Positions 9,433-18,486 of a stretch of 64,000 bases of DNA are shown one piece after another. The stretch's first letter is position 1, and every line of letters begins with the position of its first letter. The stretch spans positions 178,501 through 242,500 of the forward strand of contig NZ_CANKXW010000001.1 in assembly GCF_947487805.1 (NCBI RefSeq), written 5' to 3'. The notes beneath the pieces are model-generated. The model was given only the letters and a program-made list of their open reading frames with translations. It had not been told where the DNA came from and did no database searches. This DNA is from an uncultured Tateyamaria sp. (GTDB lineage: Bacteria > Pseudomonadota > Alphaproteobacteria > Rhodobacterales > Rhodobacteraceae). The position numbers were made by a program, and so were the translations under genes.

Positions 9433-10067
9433 CCAAGGAGCAGATCCTCAGGCAACAGATGTCGAGCCTTTGCGCCTCGTTGTTTCAGCGGGGGTTCAGC
9501 GTCGGCACGGCCGGAAATGTGTCGGCGCGAATTGGGGATCGCATCCTGATGACGCCGACCAATGCGACGCTGGGCGATATCGAACCCGACCGGATTGCCA
9601 CGCTGGATGCAGACGGTCGGCATATCGCGGGCGACCCACCCACGAAGGAGGCGTTTCTGCACCGCGCATTCTACAGGTCCCGGCCCGATTGTGGGGCGGT
9701 TGTGCATCTGCACTCCACCTGGGCCACGGCGCTGTCGTGCCGCGATGACATTGACCCGGACGACTGCGTGCCGCCGCTCACCCCGTATGTGGTGATGCGC
9801 GTCGGCACCGTGAAACGGATACCCTATGTCAGGCCGGGCGATCCAAAGGCCGGGCAACTGATCGAGGATCTGGGCGGGCGGTATGCGGCGGTCCTTCTGG
9901 CCAATCATGGGCCGGTGGTCAACGGCAGGGATCTGTTTTCCGCCGTCTGTGCCGCAGAAGAGCTGGAAGAAACCGCCAAGGTGTTGGCCGGATTGCGCGG
10001 CGGCCCCATACGCCTGCTGTCACATGATGATGTGGCCGATCTGAAACGCATGTTCGCCGATATGTAG
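9429..10067 (+). CDS. otnC: 3-oxo-tetronate 4-phosphate decarboxylase (class II aldolase family)
   Basis: GFSVGTAGNVSARIGDRILMTPTNATLGDI, GAVVHLHSTWATALS, LLANHGPVV; ATGA overlap with otnK. Confidence 0.88.
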   Translation: MTKEQILRQQMSSLCASLFQRGFSVGTAGNVSARIGDRILMTPTNATLGDIEPDRIATLDADGRHIAGDPPTKEAFLHRAFYRSRPDCGAVVHLHSTWATALSCRDDIDPDDCVPPLTPYVVMRVGTVKRIPYVRPGDPKAGQLIEDLGGRYAAVLLANHGPVVNGRDLFSAVCAAEELEETAKVLAGLRGGPIRLLSHDDVADLKRMFADM

Positions 10068-10219
10068 CCGCGCCCACGCGCGATCCCGGATGCCGTTGCG
10101 GGGCCGTAAATCCCCTGTGACAAAACGCGCCTGCGCACCCTGTCGCACCCCCGGTGTCGCAGGCCGCTGATACCCTATCTCTGATCCAACGCGATACGCG
10201 ACATTTGAGGTAAGTCACC

Positions 10220-11608
10220 ATGGACACGTTGATGCTTTCCCGGATCCAGTTCGGGGCAAATATTTCGTTTCACATCCTGTTCCCGACGATCACGATCGCC
10301 CTGGGATGGGTTCTGCTGTTCTTCAAGCTGCGGTTCAACGCGACCGGAGACGGCAAGTGGATGGACGCCTACCGGTTCTGGGTCAAGGTCTTTGCCCTCA
10401 GCTTTGCCATGGGTGTCGTGTCAGGCATCACCATGTCGTTCCAGTTCGGCACCAATTGGCCGGGGTTCATGGAAACCGTGGGCAATATCGCCGGGCCGCT
10501 TTTGGCCTATGAGGTGATGACCGCGTTTTTCCTCGAGGCGGTGTTCCTCGGGATCATGCTGTTCGGATTCTCGCGCGTGCCGGGTTGGTTGCACACCACC
10601 GCGACCTTCCTTGTGGCGTTCGGCACCTCGATGTCGGCGTTCTGGATCATCGTGCTCAACAGCTGGATGCATACGCCGCAGGGGTACGAGATGCGCGATG
10701 GCGTGGCTTATGCCACCGACTGGTTCGCGATCATCTTCAACCCGTCGATGCCCTACCGCTTTACCCACATGATGCTGGCCTCGGGCCTGACGGTTGCCTT
10801 CCTCATCGCAGGTCTCAGCGCGTTCCGCTGGCTGCTGGGCGACCGGTCTCAAGGCGTGCGCGCGACGCTGAGAACCGGCGTCTACCTTGGCGCGTTGTTG
10901 ATCCCCGTACAGATCTTCATGGGCGACATGCACGGTCTGAACACACTGAAATACCAGCCCCAGAAGGTCGCCGCGATGGAAGGCAACTGGGAAACCCAGT
11001 CCAATGTGCCCCTGCTCCTCTTTGCCATCCCTGATGAAGAGGCCCGCACCAACCATTTCGAGGTCGGCATCCCCAACATGGCGTCGATCATCCTCAAGCA
11101 CAAAGCTGATGGTGTCGTGCCCGGTCTGGACGACTTCGTCAGCGAAGACGGCGAAGTCATGCACCCGCCTGTGGCCCCGGTGTTCTGGTCGTTCCGCATC
11201 ATGGTGGCGACCGGCATGGCGATGCTGCTGCTCAGCTGGGGTGCTGCCTTCATGATGCTGCGCAAGGGGCGCGGGGCCGAAGGGCTGCCCAAGCTGATGC
11301 TCTTTGCGATGGTGCCGATGGCCTTTTCGGGCTGGGTCGCGACGCTGGCGGGATGGTACACCACCGAAATCGGGCGGCAGCCGTGGCTGGTGCAGGGCAT
11401 CATGACCACCGAAATGGCCGTAGCGGATGTGCCCGCGCCCTTCGTGGCAACGACGCTCGGCGCCTATCTGTCGATCTATGTGCTGCTGCTGACGGCCTAT
11501 ATCGGTGTGCTGTTCTATCTGGCGCGCAAGGGCGTGGACGGTGATGTCCCGCGTCGCCGCACCCCTCAATCCGGCGAGGCCCTGGCCCGCCAAGTTCCTG
11601 CGGAGTGA
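10220..11608 (+). CDS. cydA: Cytochrome ubiquinol oxidase subunit I (short Q-loop, CIO-type)
   Basis: LSRIQFGANISFHILFPTITIALGW, GVVSGITMSFQFGTNWPGFM; 462 aa. Confidence 0.93.
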   Translation: MDTLMLSRIQFGANISFHILFPTITIALGWVLLFFKLRFNATGDGKWMDAYRFWVKVFALSFAMGVVSGITMSFQFGTNWPGFMETVGNIAGPLLAYEVMTAFFLEAVFLGIMLFGFSRVPGWLHTTATFLVAFGTSMSAFWIIVLNSWMHTPQGYEMRDGVAYATDWFAIIFNPSMPYRFTHMMLASGLTVAFLIAGLSAFRWLLGDRSQGVRATLRTGVYLGALLIPVQIFMGDMHGLNTLKYQPQKVAAMEGNWETQSNVPLLLFAIPDEEARTNHFEVGIPNMASIILKHKADGVVPGLDDFVSEDGEVMHPPVAPVFWSFRIMVATGMAMLLLSWGAAFMMLRKGRGAEGLPKLMLFAMVPMAFSGWVATLAGWYTTEIGRQPWLVQGIMTTEMAVADVPAPFVATTLGAYLSIYVLLLTAYIGVLFYLARKGVDGDVPRRRTPQSGEALARQVPAE

Positions 11609-12624
11609 CCTTGATGGAACTATTCGGCGATCCGGCACAATGGCTGCCGTTTACCTTTGCAGCACTGATGGGGGTGTCCATCCTCGTCTACGTTGTCCTC
11701 GACGGATTTGACCTGGGCGTAGGGGTTCTGTTCCCCTTCGCCTCGGACAGCGAAAAGGACATGATGGTGGCCTCTATCGGGCCGTTCTGGGACGCGAATG
11801 AAACATGGCTGGTGCTGGCCATCGGCCTACTTCTGGTGGCCTTTCCCACCGCCCATGGCACCATTCTGACGGCGCTCTACCTGCCGGTGGCGATCATGCT
11901 CATCGGTCTAATCCTGCGCGGTGTGGCGTTCGAATTCCGGGTCAAGGCGCCCACACCACACAAGGCCACATGGAACTGGCTGTTCTTTGCCGGGTCGCTG
12001 ATGACCTCGCTCAGCCAAGGGTTCATGTTGGGCAAATACGTCATGGGCCTCGAAAGCACGCTGGGGACCTGGGCCTTTGCCATGATCACGGCCGTGTTCC
12101 TGACGGTGGCCTATTCCTTCATCGGGGCGTGCTGGCTGATCCTCAAGACCGAATACACCCTGCAAGCCAAAGCCGTCGACTGGGCCAAGGGCGGCATCTG
12201 GGGCCTTGTACTCGGCCTCGGCCTGATCTCGCTCGCCACCCCGCTGGTCAGCCCGCGCATCTTCGACAAATGGTTCACCGCACCGGAAATCTTCTGGCTT
12301 GCGCCCCTGCCGATCCTGTCCGGCGTCACCGTCTACTGGCTCTGGCGCGCCTTGGGCCGCCTGCCCAACGCGACCGACGCCGGCGCGCGCACGCCGTTCA
12401 TGCTGTCGATCACGCTCTTCGTCTTTGCCTTCGGCGGGCTGGCCTATTCCTTCTACCCTTACGTGGTCCCGGAAAAGCTCACGATCTACGAGGCTGCCAG
12501 CGCCCCTGAAAGCCTGTTCATCATCCTGGTGGGCACCGTCTTTGTCCTGCCGATGATCGCAGGGTACACCGCGCTGGCGTATTACGTGTTCAAGGGCAAG
12601 GCGGCCGAGCTGCGCTACGACTGA
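11605..12624 (+). CDS. cydB: Cytochrome d ubiquinol oxidase subunit II
   Basis: VYVVLDGFDLGVGVLFPFASDSEKDMMVASIGPFWDANETWLV; overlaps cydA stop. Confidence 0.93.
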   Translation: MTLMELFGDPAQWLPFTFAALMGVSILVYVVLDGFDLGVGVLFPFASDSEKDMMVASIGPFWDANETWLVLAIGLLLVAFPTAHGTILTALYLPVAIMLIGLILRGVAFEFRVKAPTPHKATWNWLFFAGSLMTSLSQGFMLGKYVMGLESTLGTWAFAMITAVFLTVAYSFIGACWLILKTEYTLQAKAVDWAKGGIWGLVLGLGLISLATPLVSPRIFDKWFTAPEIFWLAPLPILSGVTVYWLWRALGRLPNATDAGARTPFMLSITLFVFAFGGLAYSFYPYVVPEKLTIYEAASAPESLFIILVGTVFVLPMIAGYTALAYYVFKGKAAELRYD

Positions 12625-12625
12625 C

Positions 12626-12682
12626 CCTTCATTGTTCCAAAAATATGCATGCGCACGCCCGCCACACAAAACGGCGTGCGCA
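12626..12682 (-). repeat. Dispersed hairpin+tail element, copy 1 (reverse orientation)
   Basis: Minus strand TGCGCACGCC...GGCGTGCGCATGCATATTTTTGGAACAATGAAGG. Confidence 0.65.
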
Positions 12683-12746
12683 GCATCTTCCCCTCGCCCG
12701 CGGCGGCGTCTAGTCTGAGGCTCCACAACAGACAGGAACCCCGCGC

Positions 12747-13955
12747 ATGTACGATCTGGCCGCCTTGGGCGCATGGGCTGAATTTGCCGTCCGCTGGCTG
12801 CATGTCATCACGGCGATTGCATGGATCGGGTCGTCCTTCTACTTCATCGCGCTGGATCTGGGCCTGCACCGTGACCGGAACCTGCCCTCTGGTGCGGATG
12901 GCGAGGAATGGCAGGTCCACGGCGGCGGGTTTTACCACATCCAGAAATATCTCGTCGCCCCGCCGGGCATGCCCGACGGGCTGATCTGGCACAAATGGCA
13001 GAGTTACTGGACATGGCTCAGCGGCTTTGCCCTGCTGGTGCTGGTCTATTACCTCGGGGCGGAATTCTACCTGATCGACCCCAATGTGATGGACCTGACC
13101 GTGTGGCAGGCGGTGGGCATTTCGCTGGCCTCGCTGGCCTTTGGCTGGATCGTCTATACCCAACTGTGTCGCATCTTTGTGGACGCAGACCAGACGGTGC
13201 TGATGGTGGCGCTCTTTGCCGTGCTGGTGGGGATGGCGTGGTTCTATACGCAGGTCTTCTCGGGCCGCGCGGCGCTGCTGCATCTGGGCGCGTTCACGGC
13301 CACGCTGATGTCCGGCAACGTGTTCTTTGTCATCATCCCGAACCAGAAAATCGTGGTCGCCGACCTGATGGCGGGCCGCACGCCTGACGCCAAATACGGC
13401 AAGATCGCCAAGCAGCGGTCGACCCACAACAACTACCTCACCCTGCCCGTGATCTTCCTGATGCTGTCCAACCACTACCCGCTGGCCTTTGCGAGCGACT
13501 GGAACTGGGTGATCGCCAGCCTCGTGTTCCTGATGGGGGTCACGATCCGGCACTGGTTCAACACCCATCACGCGCGCAAGGGCAATCCGCATTGGACATG
13601 GGGTGTAACTGCGCTGCTTTTCATCGCGATTGTCTGGCTCAGCACTGCGCCGATGGCACAGCGCGAGGCCGCCATCGTCACCCGCTTTGCCCAAGCCGAC
13701 GGGTTCGAAACCGTCCATGAGATAGTGCAGGGCCGGTGCAGCATGTGCCACGCCGCCGAACCGGCCTGGTCCGGCCTGCTCTGGGCACCCAAGGGCGTCG
13801 TGCTCGAAACCCCGGCGGATCTGAGCCGGAATGCCCTTGCCGTCTATCTGCAATCGGGGATCAGCCACGCGATGCCGCCCGCCAATCTCAGCTATATGGA
13901 AGACGACGAGCGTGCCGCCATCGTGGCGTGGTACCGCGCGGCAACCGGCGGCTGA
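12747..13955 (+). CDS. puuD: Membrane-bound urate hydroxylase PuuD family with C-terminal cytochrome c domain
   Basis: [55 protein letters not shown]-terminal CSMCH haem motif. Confidence 0.87.
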   Translation: MYDLAALGAWAEFAVRWLHVITAIAWIGSSFYFIALDLGLHRDRNLPSGADGEEWQVHGGGFYHIQKYLVAPPGMPDGLIWHKWQSYWTWLSGFALLVLVYYLGAEFYLIDPNVMDLTVWQAVGISLASLAFGWIVYTQLCRIFVDADQTVLMVALFAVLVGMAWFYTQVFSGRAALLHLGAFTATLMSGNVFFVIIPNQKIVVADLMAGRTPDAKYGKIAKQRSTHNNYLTLPVIFLMLSNHYPLAFASDWNWVIASLVFLMGVTIRHWFNTHHARKGNPHWTWGVTALLFIAIVWLSTAPMAQREAAIVTRFAQADGFETVHEIVQGRCSMCHAAEPAWSGLLWAPKGVVLETPADLSRNALAVYLQSGISHAMPPANLSYMEDDERAAIVAWYRAATGG

Positions 13956-14008
13956 AACCCCGCTTCGGCTGTGGTCGAATCGGACCACCACATGCTAAGT
14001 CTTGTGGG

Positions 14009-15811
14009 ATGAACGACCAGACCCCCAACATAAGACCCGTGATCCGCCAGCTGGACGAGGCCGCCGTGAACCGTATCGCGGCGGGCGAGGTTGTGGAACG
14101 CCCCGCTTCCGCGGTCAAGGAACTGGTTGAAAACGCGATTGATGCCGGTGCCACGCGCATTGCCATCGACGTGGCGGACGGGGGCAAGACGTTGATCCGG
14201 GTGACGGATGACGGCTGTGGCATTGCGCCGGATGATCTGCCGCTGGCGCTCAGCCGCCATGCCACGTCCAAGATCGACGGCTCTGACCTTCTGAACATCC
14301 ACACCTTCGGATTCCGTGGCGAGGCGCTGCCCAGCCTCGGTGCGGTGGGGCGATTGACGATCACCAGCCGGGTGCCGGGCGATGCAGGGGCCGAGATTTC
14401 GGTGCAGGGCGGCGCGCACAGCGCAATCAAACCCGCAGCGCTCAACCGCGGCACGGTCATCACCCTGCGCGATCTATTCTATGCCACGCCCGCGCGGTTG
14501 AAATTCCTGCGCACGGATCGGGCCGAGGCGCAGGCGATCACCGATGTGATCAAACGGCTGGCCATGGCAGAACCCTTCGTGCGGTTCGAACTGCGTGACG
14601 TGTCGAATGATCCGCGCACCGTCTTCAAGGTCGAGGCACAGACCGGCGATCCGATGGACGCGCTGCGCGGGCGGCTGTCTGATGTGCTGGGCAAGGAATT
14701 TGCCGAAAACAGCATCGCGATTGATACGATGCGCGAGGGGCTGCACCTGTCGGGCTATGCCGCCTTGCCCACCTATTCGCGCGGCGCGGCGGTGGCGCAG
14801 TTCCTGTTCGTCAATGGCCGCCCGGTCAAGGACAAGCTGCTGAGCGGTGCCCTGCGCGCCGCCTATTTCGATTTTCTCAGCCGTGATCGCCACCCGGCGG
14901 CGGCCCTGTTCGTGGATTGCGACCCGCAGTTGGTGGATGTGAACGTGCACCCCGCCAAGTCCGAGGTGCGGTTCCGTGATCCTGGCCTCGCGCGCGGGCT
15001 GATTGTATCGGGCCTGCGCCATGCGCTGGCCGGGGCCGGGCACCGTGCGTCATCGACGGTGGCGGGGGCGACGCTGGGGGCCATGCGCCCCGAAGTGACC
15101 GAACCGCGTGTCTACCAGATGGACCGCCCCAGCCTCGGGCCGCGCGCGCCCATCGACGCGGGCTTTGCCGAGATGGCGCAGGACTATAGCGCGCAGGTGG
15201 TGGAGGTGCACACCGCGCCCGCACCCGAGGATCTGCCGTTGGGTGTGGCGCGCGGGCAGGTGCACGAGAACTACATCGTCGCCCAAACCGCGACCGGCAT
15301 GGTGATCGTCGATCAGCACGCCGCCCACGAACGGCTGGTCTATGAAAAGCTCAAGACACAGATGGCCGAGAACGGCGTTGCCGCACAGGCCCTGCTGATC
15401 CCCGAGATCGTCAGCCTGTCGCCTGGCGACTGCGCGCGCTTGCTCGAGATTGCGGAGGCGCTGTCGGCGCTGGGCCTCGGGATCGAGGCCTTTGGCGGGG
15501 ACGCCATCGCGGTGCGCGAAACGCCCGCAATCCTGGGTGAGGTCGATGCCAAGGCGATGATCCACGACATCCTCGATGAACTGGCCGATCTGGGCAGCAG
15601 CCAGTCGGTGCAGGCCCGGATAGAAGCGATCCTGAGCCGCGTCGCCTGTCACGGATCTGTCCGGTCGGGCCGCTGGATGCGCGCCGAAGAGATGAATGCG
15701 CTCTTGCGCGAGATGGAGGCGACGCCCCATTCCGGTCAATGCAACCACGGGCGGCCAACCTATGTCGAACTCAAGCTGGCCGATATCGAACGGCTGTTCG
15801 GACGCACCTGA
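14009..15811 (+). CDS. mutL: DNA mismatch repair protein MutL
   Basis: [52 protein letters not shown]-terminal [30 protein letters not shown]. Confidence 0.97.
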   Translation: MNDQTPNIRPVIRQLDEAAVNRIAAGEVVERPASAVKELVENAIDAGATRIAIDVADGGKTLIRVTDDGCGIAPDDLPLALSRHATSKIDGSDLLNIHTFGFRGEALPSLGAVGRLTITSRVPGDAGAEISVQGGAHSAIKPAALNRGTVITLRDLFYATPARLKFLRTDRAEAQAITDVIKRLAMAEPFVRFELRDVSNDPRTVFKVEAQTGDPMDALRGRLSDVLGKEFAENSIAIDTMREGLHLSGYAALPTYSRGAAVAQFLFVNGRPVKDKLLSGALRAAYFDFLSRDRHPAAALFVDCDPQLVDVNVHPAKSEVRFRDPGLARGLIVSGLRHALAGAGHRASSTVAGATLGAMRPEVTEPRVYQMDRPSLGPRAPIDAGFAEMAQDYSAQVVEVHTAPAPEDLPLGVARGQVHENYIVAQTATGMVIVDQHAAHERLVYEKLKTQMAENGVAAQALLIPEIVSLSPGDCARLLEIAEALSALGLGIEAFGGDAIAVRETPAILGEVDAKAMIHDILDELADLGSSQSVQARIEAILSRVACHGSVRSGRWMRAEEMNALLREMEATPHSGQCNHGRPTYVELKLADIERLFGRT

Positions 15812-17052
15812 TGACATTCGAATTTGACGGGACCCAGATCATGCTGAGCCAGCCTGTGCTGATCATTGCGGGTGTTGCTGCGGCGCTTGTCCTGCTGCTC
15901 TTTGTCCTGCTGATCGTGACGGTGGTGCGGTCGGGCCGCTCGGCCCGCGCGGTGCAGCCGCTGGCGCAGCAACTGGGCTATCTCGGCCAGCACGTGCAGG
16001 GGTTGGCGCAAGGGCAGGAGGGGCTGCGCGCCTCGATCCAGATGGTGTCCGACACGGCCACCAACAGTCAGGCGCAACTGGCGCAGACGCTGGAACAGAG
16101 GTTGGGCGCGGTGCAGCAGCAGATGCAGGACCGGCTGGCCGATAACGCCCTGCGCAGCCAGCGCAGCCTGACCGAGATGCAGGAACGGATGAAGGAAACG
16201 CTGCACGGGTCGTCGAAACAGACCACCACCAGCCTGACGCAGTTGCAGGAACGTCTGGCCGTGATCGACCGGGCGCAGGACAACATCACCAAACTGTCGG
16301 GCGATGTGCTCAGCCTTCAGGATATCCTGTCCAACAAACAGACGCGCGGCGCCTTTGGCGAGATCCAGTTGCGCGACATCGTGGGCAAGGCGCTGCCCAA
16401 TGACAGCTATGCCTGGCAGCCGACCCTGTCCAATGGCAAGCGGGCCGATTGCCTGATCCACCTGCCCAACCCGCCGGGTCCCATCGTCATCGACAGCAAA
16501 TTCCCGCTTGAGGCCTATGAGGCGCTGCGCCGGGCCGAGACGGAACACGACCTGAAACTTGCCGTGGCACAGATGAAGGTGGCGGTGAAAAAACACATCG
16601 CGGACATCTCGCAGAAATACATCATCGAGGGCGAGACGGCGGACGGCGCGTTGATGTTCCTGCCGTCCGAGGCGGTCTATGCCGAACTGCACGCAAATTT
16701 CCCGGATCTGGTGCGGGCGGGGTTCGATGCGCGGGTGTGGATCGTGTCACCCACGACCTGCATGGCGACGCTGAACACGATGCGCGCGATCCTCAAGGAC
16801 GCGCGCATGCGCGAACAGGCGGGGGCCATTCGCAAGGAATTGTCGATGCTGGTGGCGGATGTGGACCGGCTGGGCACGCGGGTCGGCAATCTGGACCGGC
16901 ATTTCGGTCAGGCCGCCAAGGATATCGAAGAGATCAAGATCAGCGCCGACAAGGCGGGCAAACGCGCGCACCGGCTGGACAATTTCGATTTCGAGGAGTT
17001 GGAGGACACGCCCCCGCTGCCCATAGGCAAACGGACCGACGCCGCAGAGTAG
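15811..17052 (+). CDS. rmuC: DNA recombination protein RmuC
   Basis: Single TM, coiled coil, RmuC core KQTRGAFGEIQLRDIV...VIDSKFPLEAYE...FLPSEAVYAEL. Confidence 0.93.
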   Translation: MTFEFDGTQIMLSQPVLIIAGVAAALVLLLFVLLIVTVVRSGRSARAVQPLAQQLGYLGQHVQGLAQGQEGLRASIQMVSDTATNSQAQLAQTLEQRLGAVQQQMQDRLADNALRSQRSLTEMQERMKETLHGSSKQTTTSLTQLQERLAVIDRAQDNITKLSGDVLSLQDILSNKQTRGAFGEIQLRDIVGKALPNDSYAWQPTLSNGKRADCLIHLPNPPGPIVIDSKFPLEAYEALRRAETEHDLKLAVAQMKVAVKKHIADISQKYIIEGETADGALMFLPSEAVYAELHANFPDLVRAGFDARVWIVSPTTCMATLNTMRAILKDARMREQAGAIRKELSMLVADVDRLGTRVGNLDRHFGQAAKDIEEIKISADKAGKRAHRLDNFDFEELEDTPPLPIGKRTDAAE

Positions 17053-17067
17053 CGTCGGTCGCTGTGT

Positions 17068-17736
17068 TTAGATGCGGGCGAAGCGTTGCGCGATTTTCGG
17101 CAGCAAGCCCTGGAATTCCAAAGGCGCGTCCGTGACAGCCAGGCAGATACAGTCCTCGTGGATGTCGGCCACGGGCGTGTGATGCAGATCGCTGTCCGCA
17201 ACCTCGACATCGCCGCGCGCAAAATAGTCATCTTCGTCCTGAAACGCGCCTTGCAGCACCATCGTCATCTCGGTGCCCTTGTGACCGTGATCCGGCATCG
17301 CGGCACCCGCCGGGATAAACAGCAACCGGGCCGAGGCGTCGCGCGACGTGGGCAGGATCGCCTGTTTGACACCCATGCCGATGGCGCGCCATTTCACCGC
17401 GTCCAGATCACCGCGGACATAGTCCTGCAACGGACCGGGCAGGATCGACCCCGCGACGCGCGGCACGCGGATTTCGTCCGGCGCACCGCCCGCAATCAGC
17501 GACATCGTCGCGGCAAAGCTGTCATCGTCCATCGTGACATCGTTGCCGGGGGTCTGCGCGATCAACTCACCGCCCAGCGCGTCGTAGCTTTCTGCGTGGG
17601 CGCGGCAGGTGTCACACAGCGACAGGTGCGTGGCCACCATCAAATTGAACGCCTCGGGCAAGGTGCCCGCCGCGTACCCCATCAGGATCTCATCCGTCAG
17701 GTGATGTTTGATCTCATTCTGCATCGTTCCGCTCAC
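17068..17736 (-). CDS. chrR: ChrR-family zinc anti-sigma factor (zinc-binding ASD plus cupin)
   Basis: HHLTDEILMGYAAGTLPEAFNLMVATHLSLCDTCRA (H-x-C-x2-C zinc motif); cupin-like C-terminus FIPAGAAMPDHGHKGTEMTMVLQGAFQDEDDYFARGDVEV. Confidence 0.9.
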   Translation of the reverse strand: MSGTMQNEIKHHLTDEILMGYAAGTLPEAFNLMVATHLSLCDTCRAHAESYDALGGELIAQTPGNDVTMDDDSFAATMSLIAGGAPDEIRVPRVAGSILPGPLQDYVRGDLDAVKWRAIGMGVKQAILPTSRDASARLLFIPAGAAMPDHGHKGTEMTMVLQGAFQDEDDYFARGDVEVADSDLHHTPVADIHEDCICLAVTDAPLEFQGLLPKIAQRFARI

Positions 17737-18335
17737 TTCATTGCGTGGCGCAGTCGTTCCAGCGCCAGCCTCAATCTCGATTTGATCGTGCCCAGGGGCA
17801 GACCGGTTTGATCGGCGATTTCGCTGTGGGACAGATCCCCGAAATACGCCCGTTGTACCAATTCGCGCTGGGCGGCCGGCAGTTCGGCAATCGCCCGGCC
17901 CAGTTGTTCGCTTTCCTGTTGCAGGGCCAGAACATCGGCCTGATCAGGGTCTTCTTCGGGGCCCCATCCCAGATCTTCGGGTTCGGGGCGACGCTGCTTG
18001 CGCAGCAGGTCAATCTTGCGGTTCCGCGCGATGGTGAAGATCCAGGTCGCCACCGACGCCCGCGCGGGGTCGAACATATGTGCCTTGTGCCAGCAGGTGG
18101 CCATGACCTCCTGCGCGCATTCCTCGGCCAGCGACGCATCCGCCCCCGACTTGACCAGGAACCCTTTGACGCGCGGGGCAAAGTGCTCGAACAGCTCTTT
18201 GAACGCGGCCTGGTCGCGGGTGTCGCGGATGTGGACCATGTGGGACACCCACAACATCCGTTTTCCATCACTGTCTTCCATGCCCGCGTGCCCCGTGACA
18301 GCCGCCGCAACCACGTTGGGATCTGGCTGTTCCAT
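17733..18335 (-). CDS. rpoE: RNA polymerase ECF sigma factor, RpoE/ECF11 type
   Basis: Sigma region 2 (AEECAQEVMATCWHKAHMFDPARASVATWIFTIARNRKIDLLRKQRRPE), region 4 (LVQRAYFGDLSHSEIADQTGLPLGTIKSRLRLALERLR); overlaps chrR. Start uncertain: MEQ at 18335 or MFAG at 18365. Confidence 0.9.
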   Translation of the reverse strand: MEQPDPNVVAAAVTGHAGMEDSDGKRMLWVSHMVHIRDTRDQAAFKELFEHFAPRVKGFLVKSGADASLAEECAQEVMATCWHKAHMFDPARASVATWIFTIARNRKIDLLRKQRRPEPEDLGWGPEEDPDQADVLALQQESEQLGRAIAELPAAQRELVQRAYFGDLSHSEIADQTGLPLGTIKSRLRLALERLRHAMK

Positions 18336-18373
18336 TGATTTGGTCGTGTCTAAACCCGCGAACATATCTCGTC

Positions 18374-18399
18374 TACGCCGACAAAAGCGATTTGGATCA
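18374..18399 (-). promoter_or_regulatory. Candidate ECF11 (RpoE) promoter of rpoE-chrR
   Basis: Minus strand TGATCC-N16-CGTA. Confidence 0.6.
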
Positions 18400-18421
18400 A
18401 AAATAAATGTCTGGTTTTTGG

Positions 18422-18447
18422 TCATCCGATCAGCGTCTGGTGGCGTA
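18422..18447 (+). promoter_or_regulatory. Candidate ECF11 (RpoE) promoter of the divergent amine oxidase operon
   Basis: TCATCC-N16-CGTA, 40 nt upstream of the ATG at 18487. Confidence 0.5.
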
Positions 18448-18486
18448 CATGTCTTCAAACGACCAACGAACGGACACCTGACCTTT

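Noticed and set aside
10068-10219. FNR- or RpoE-type promoter upstream of cydA
   Set aside because: TGATCC occurs (about 10182) but no CGTA at the 16-nt spacing and no TTGAT-N4-ATCAA site found.
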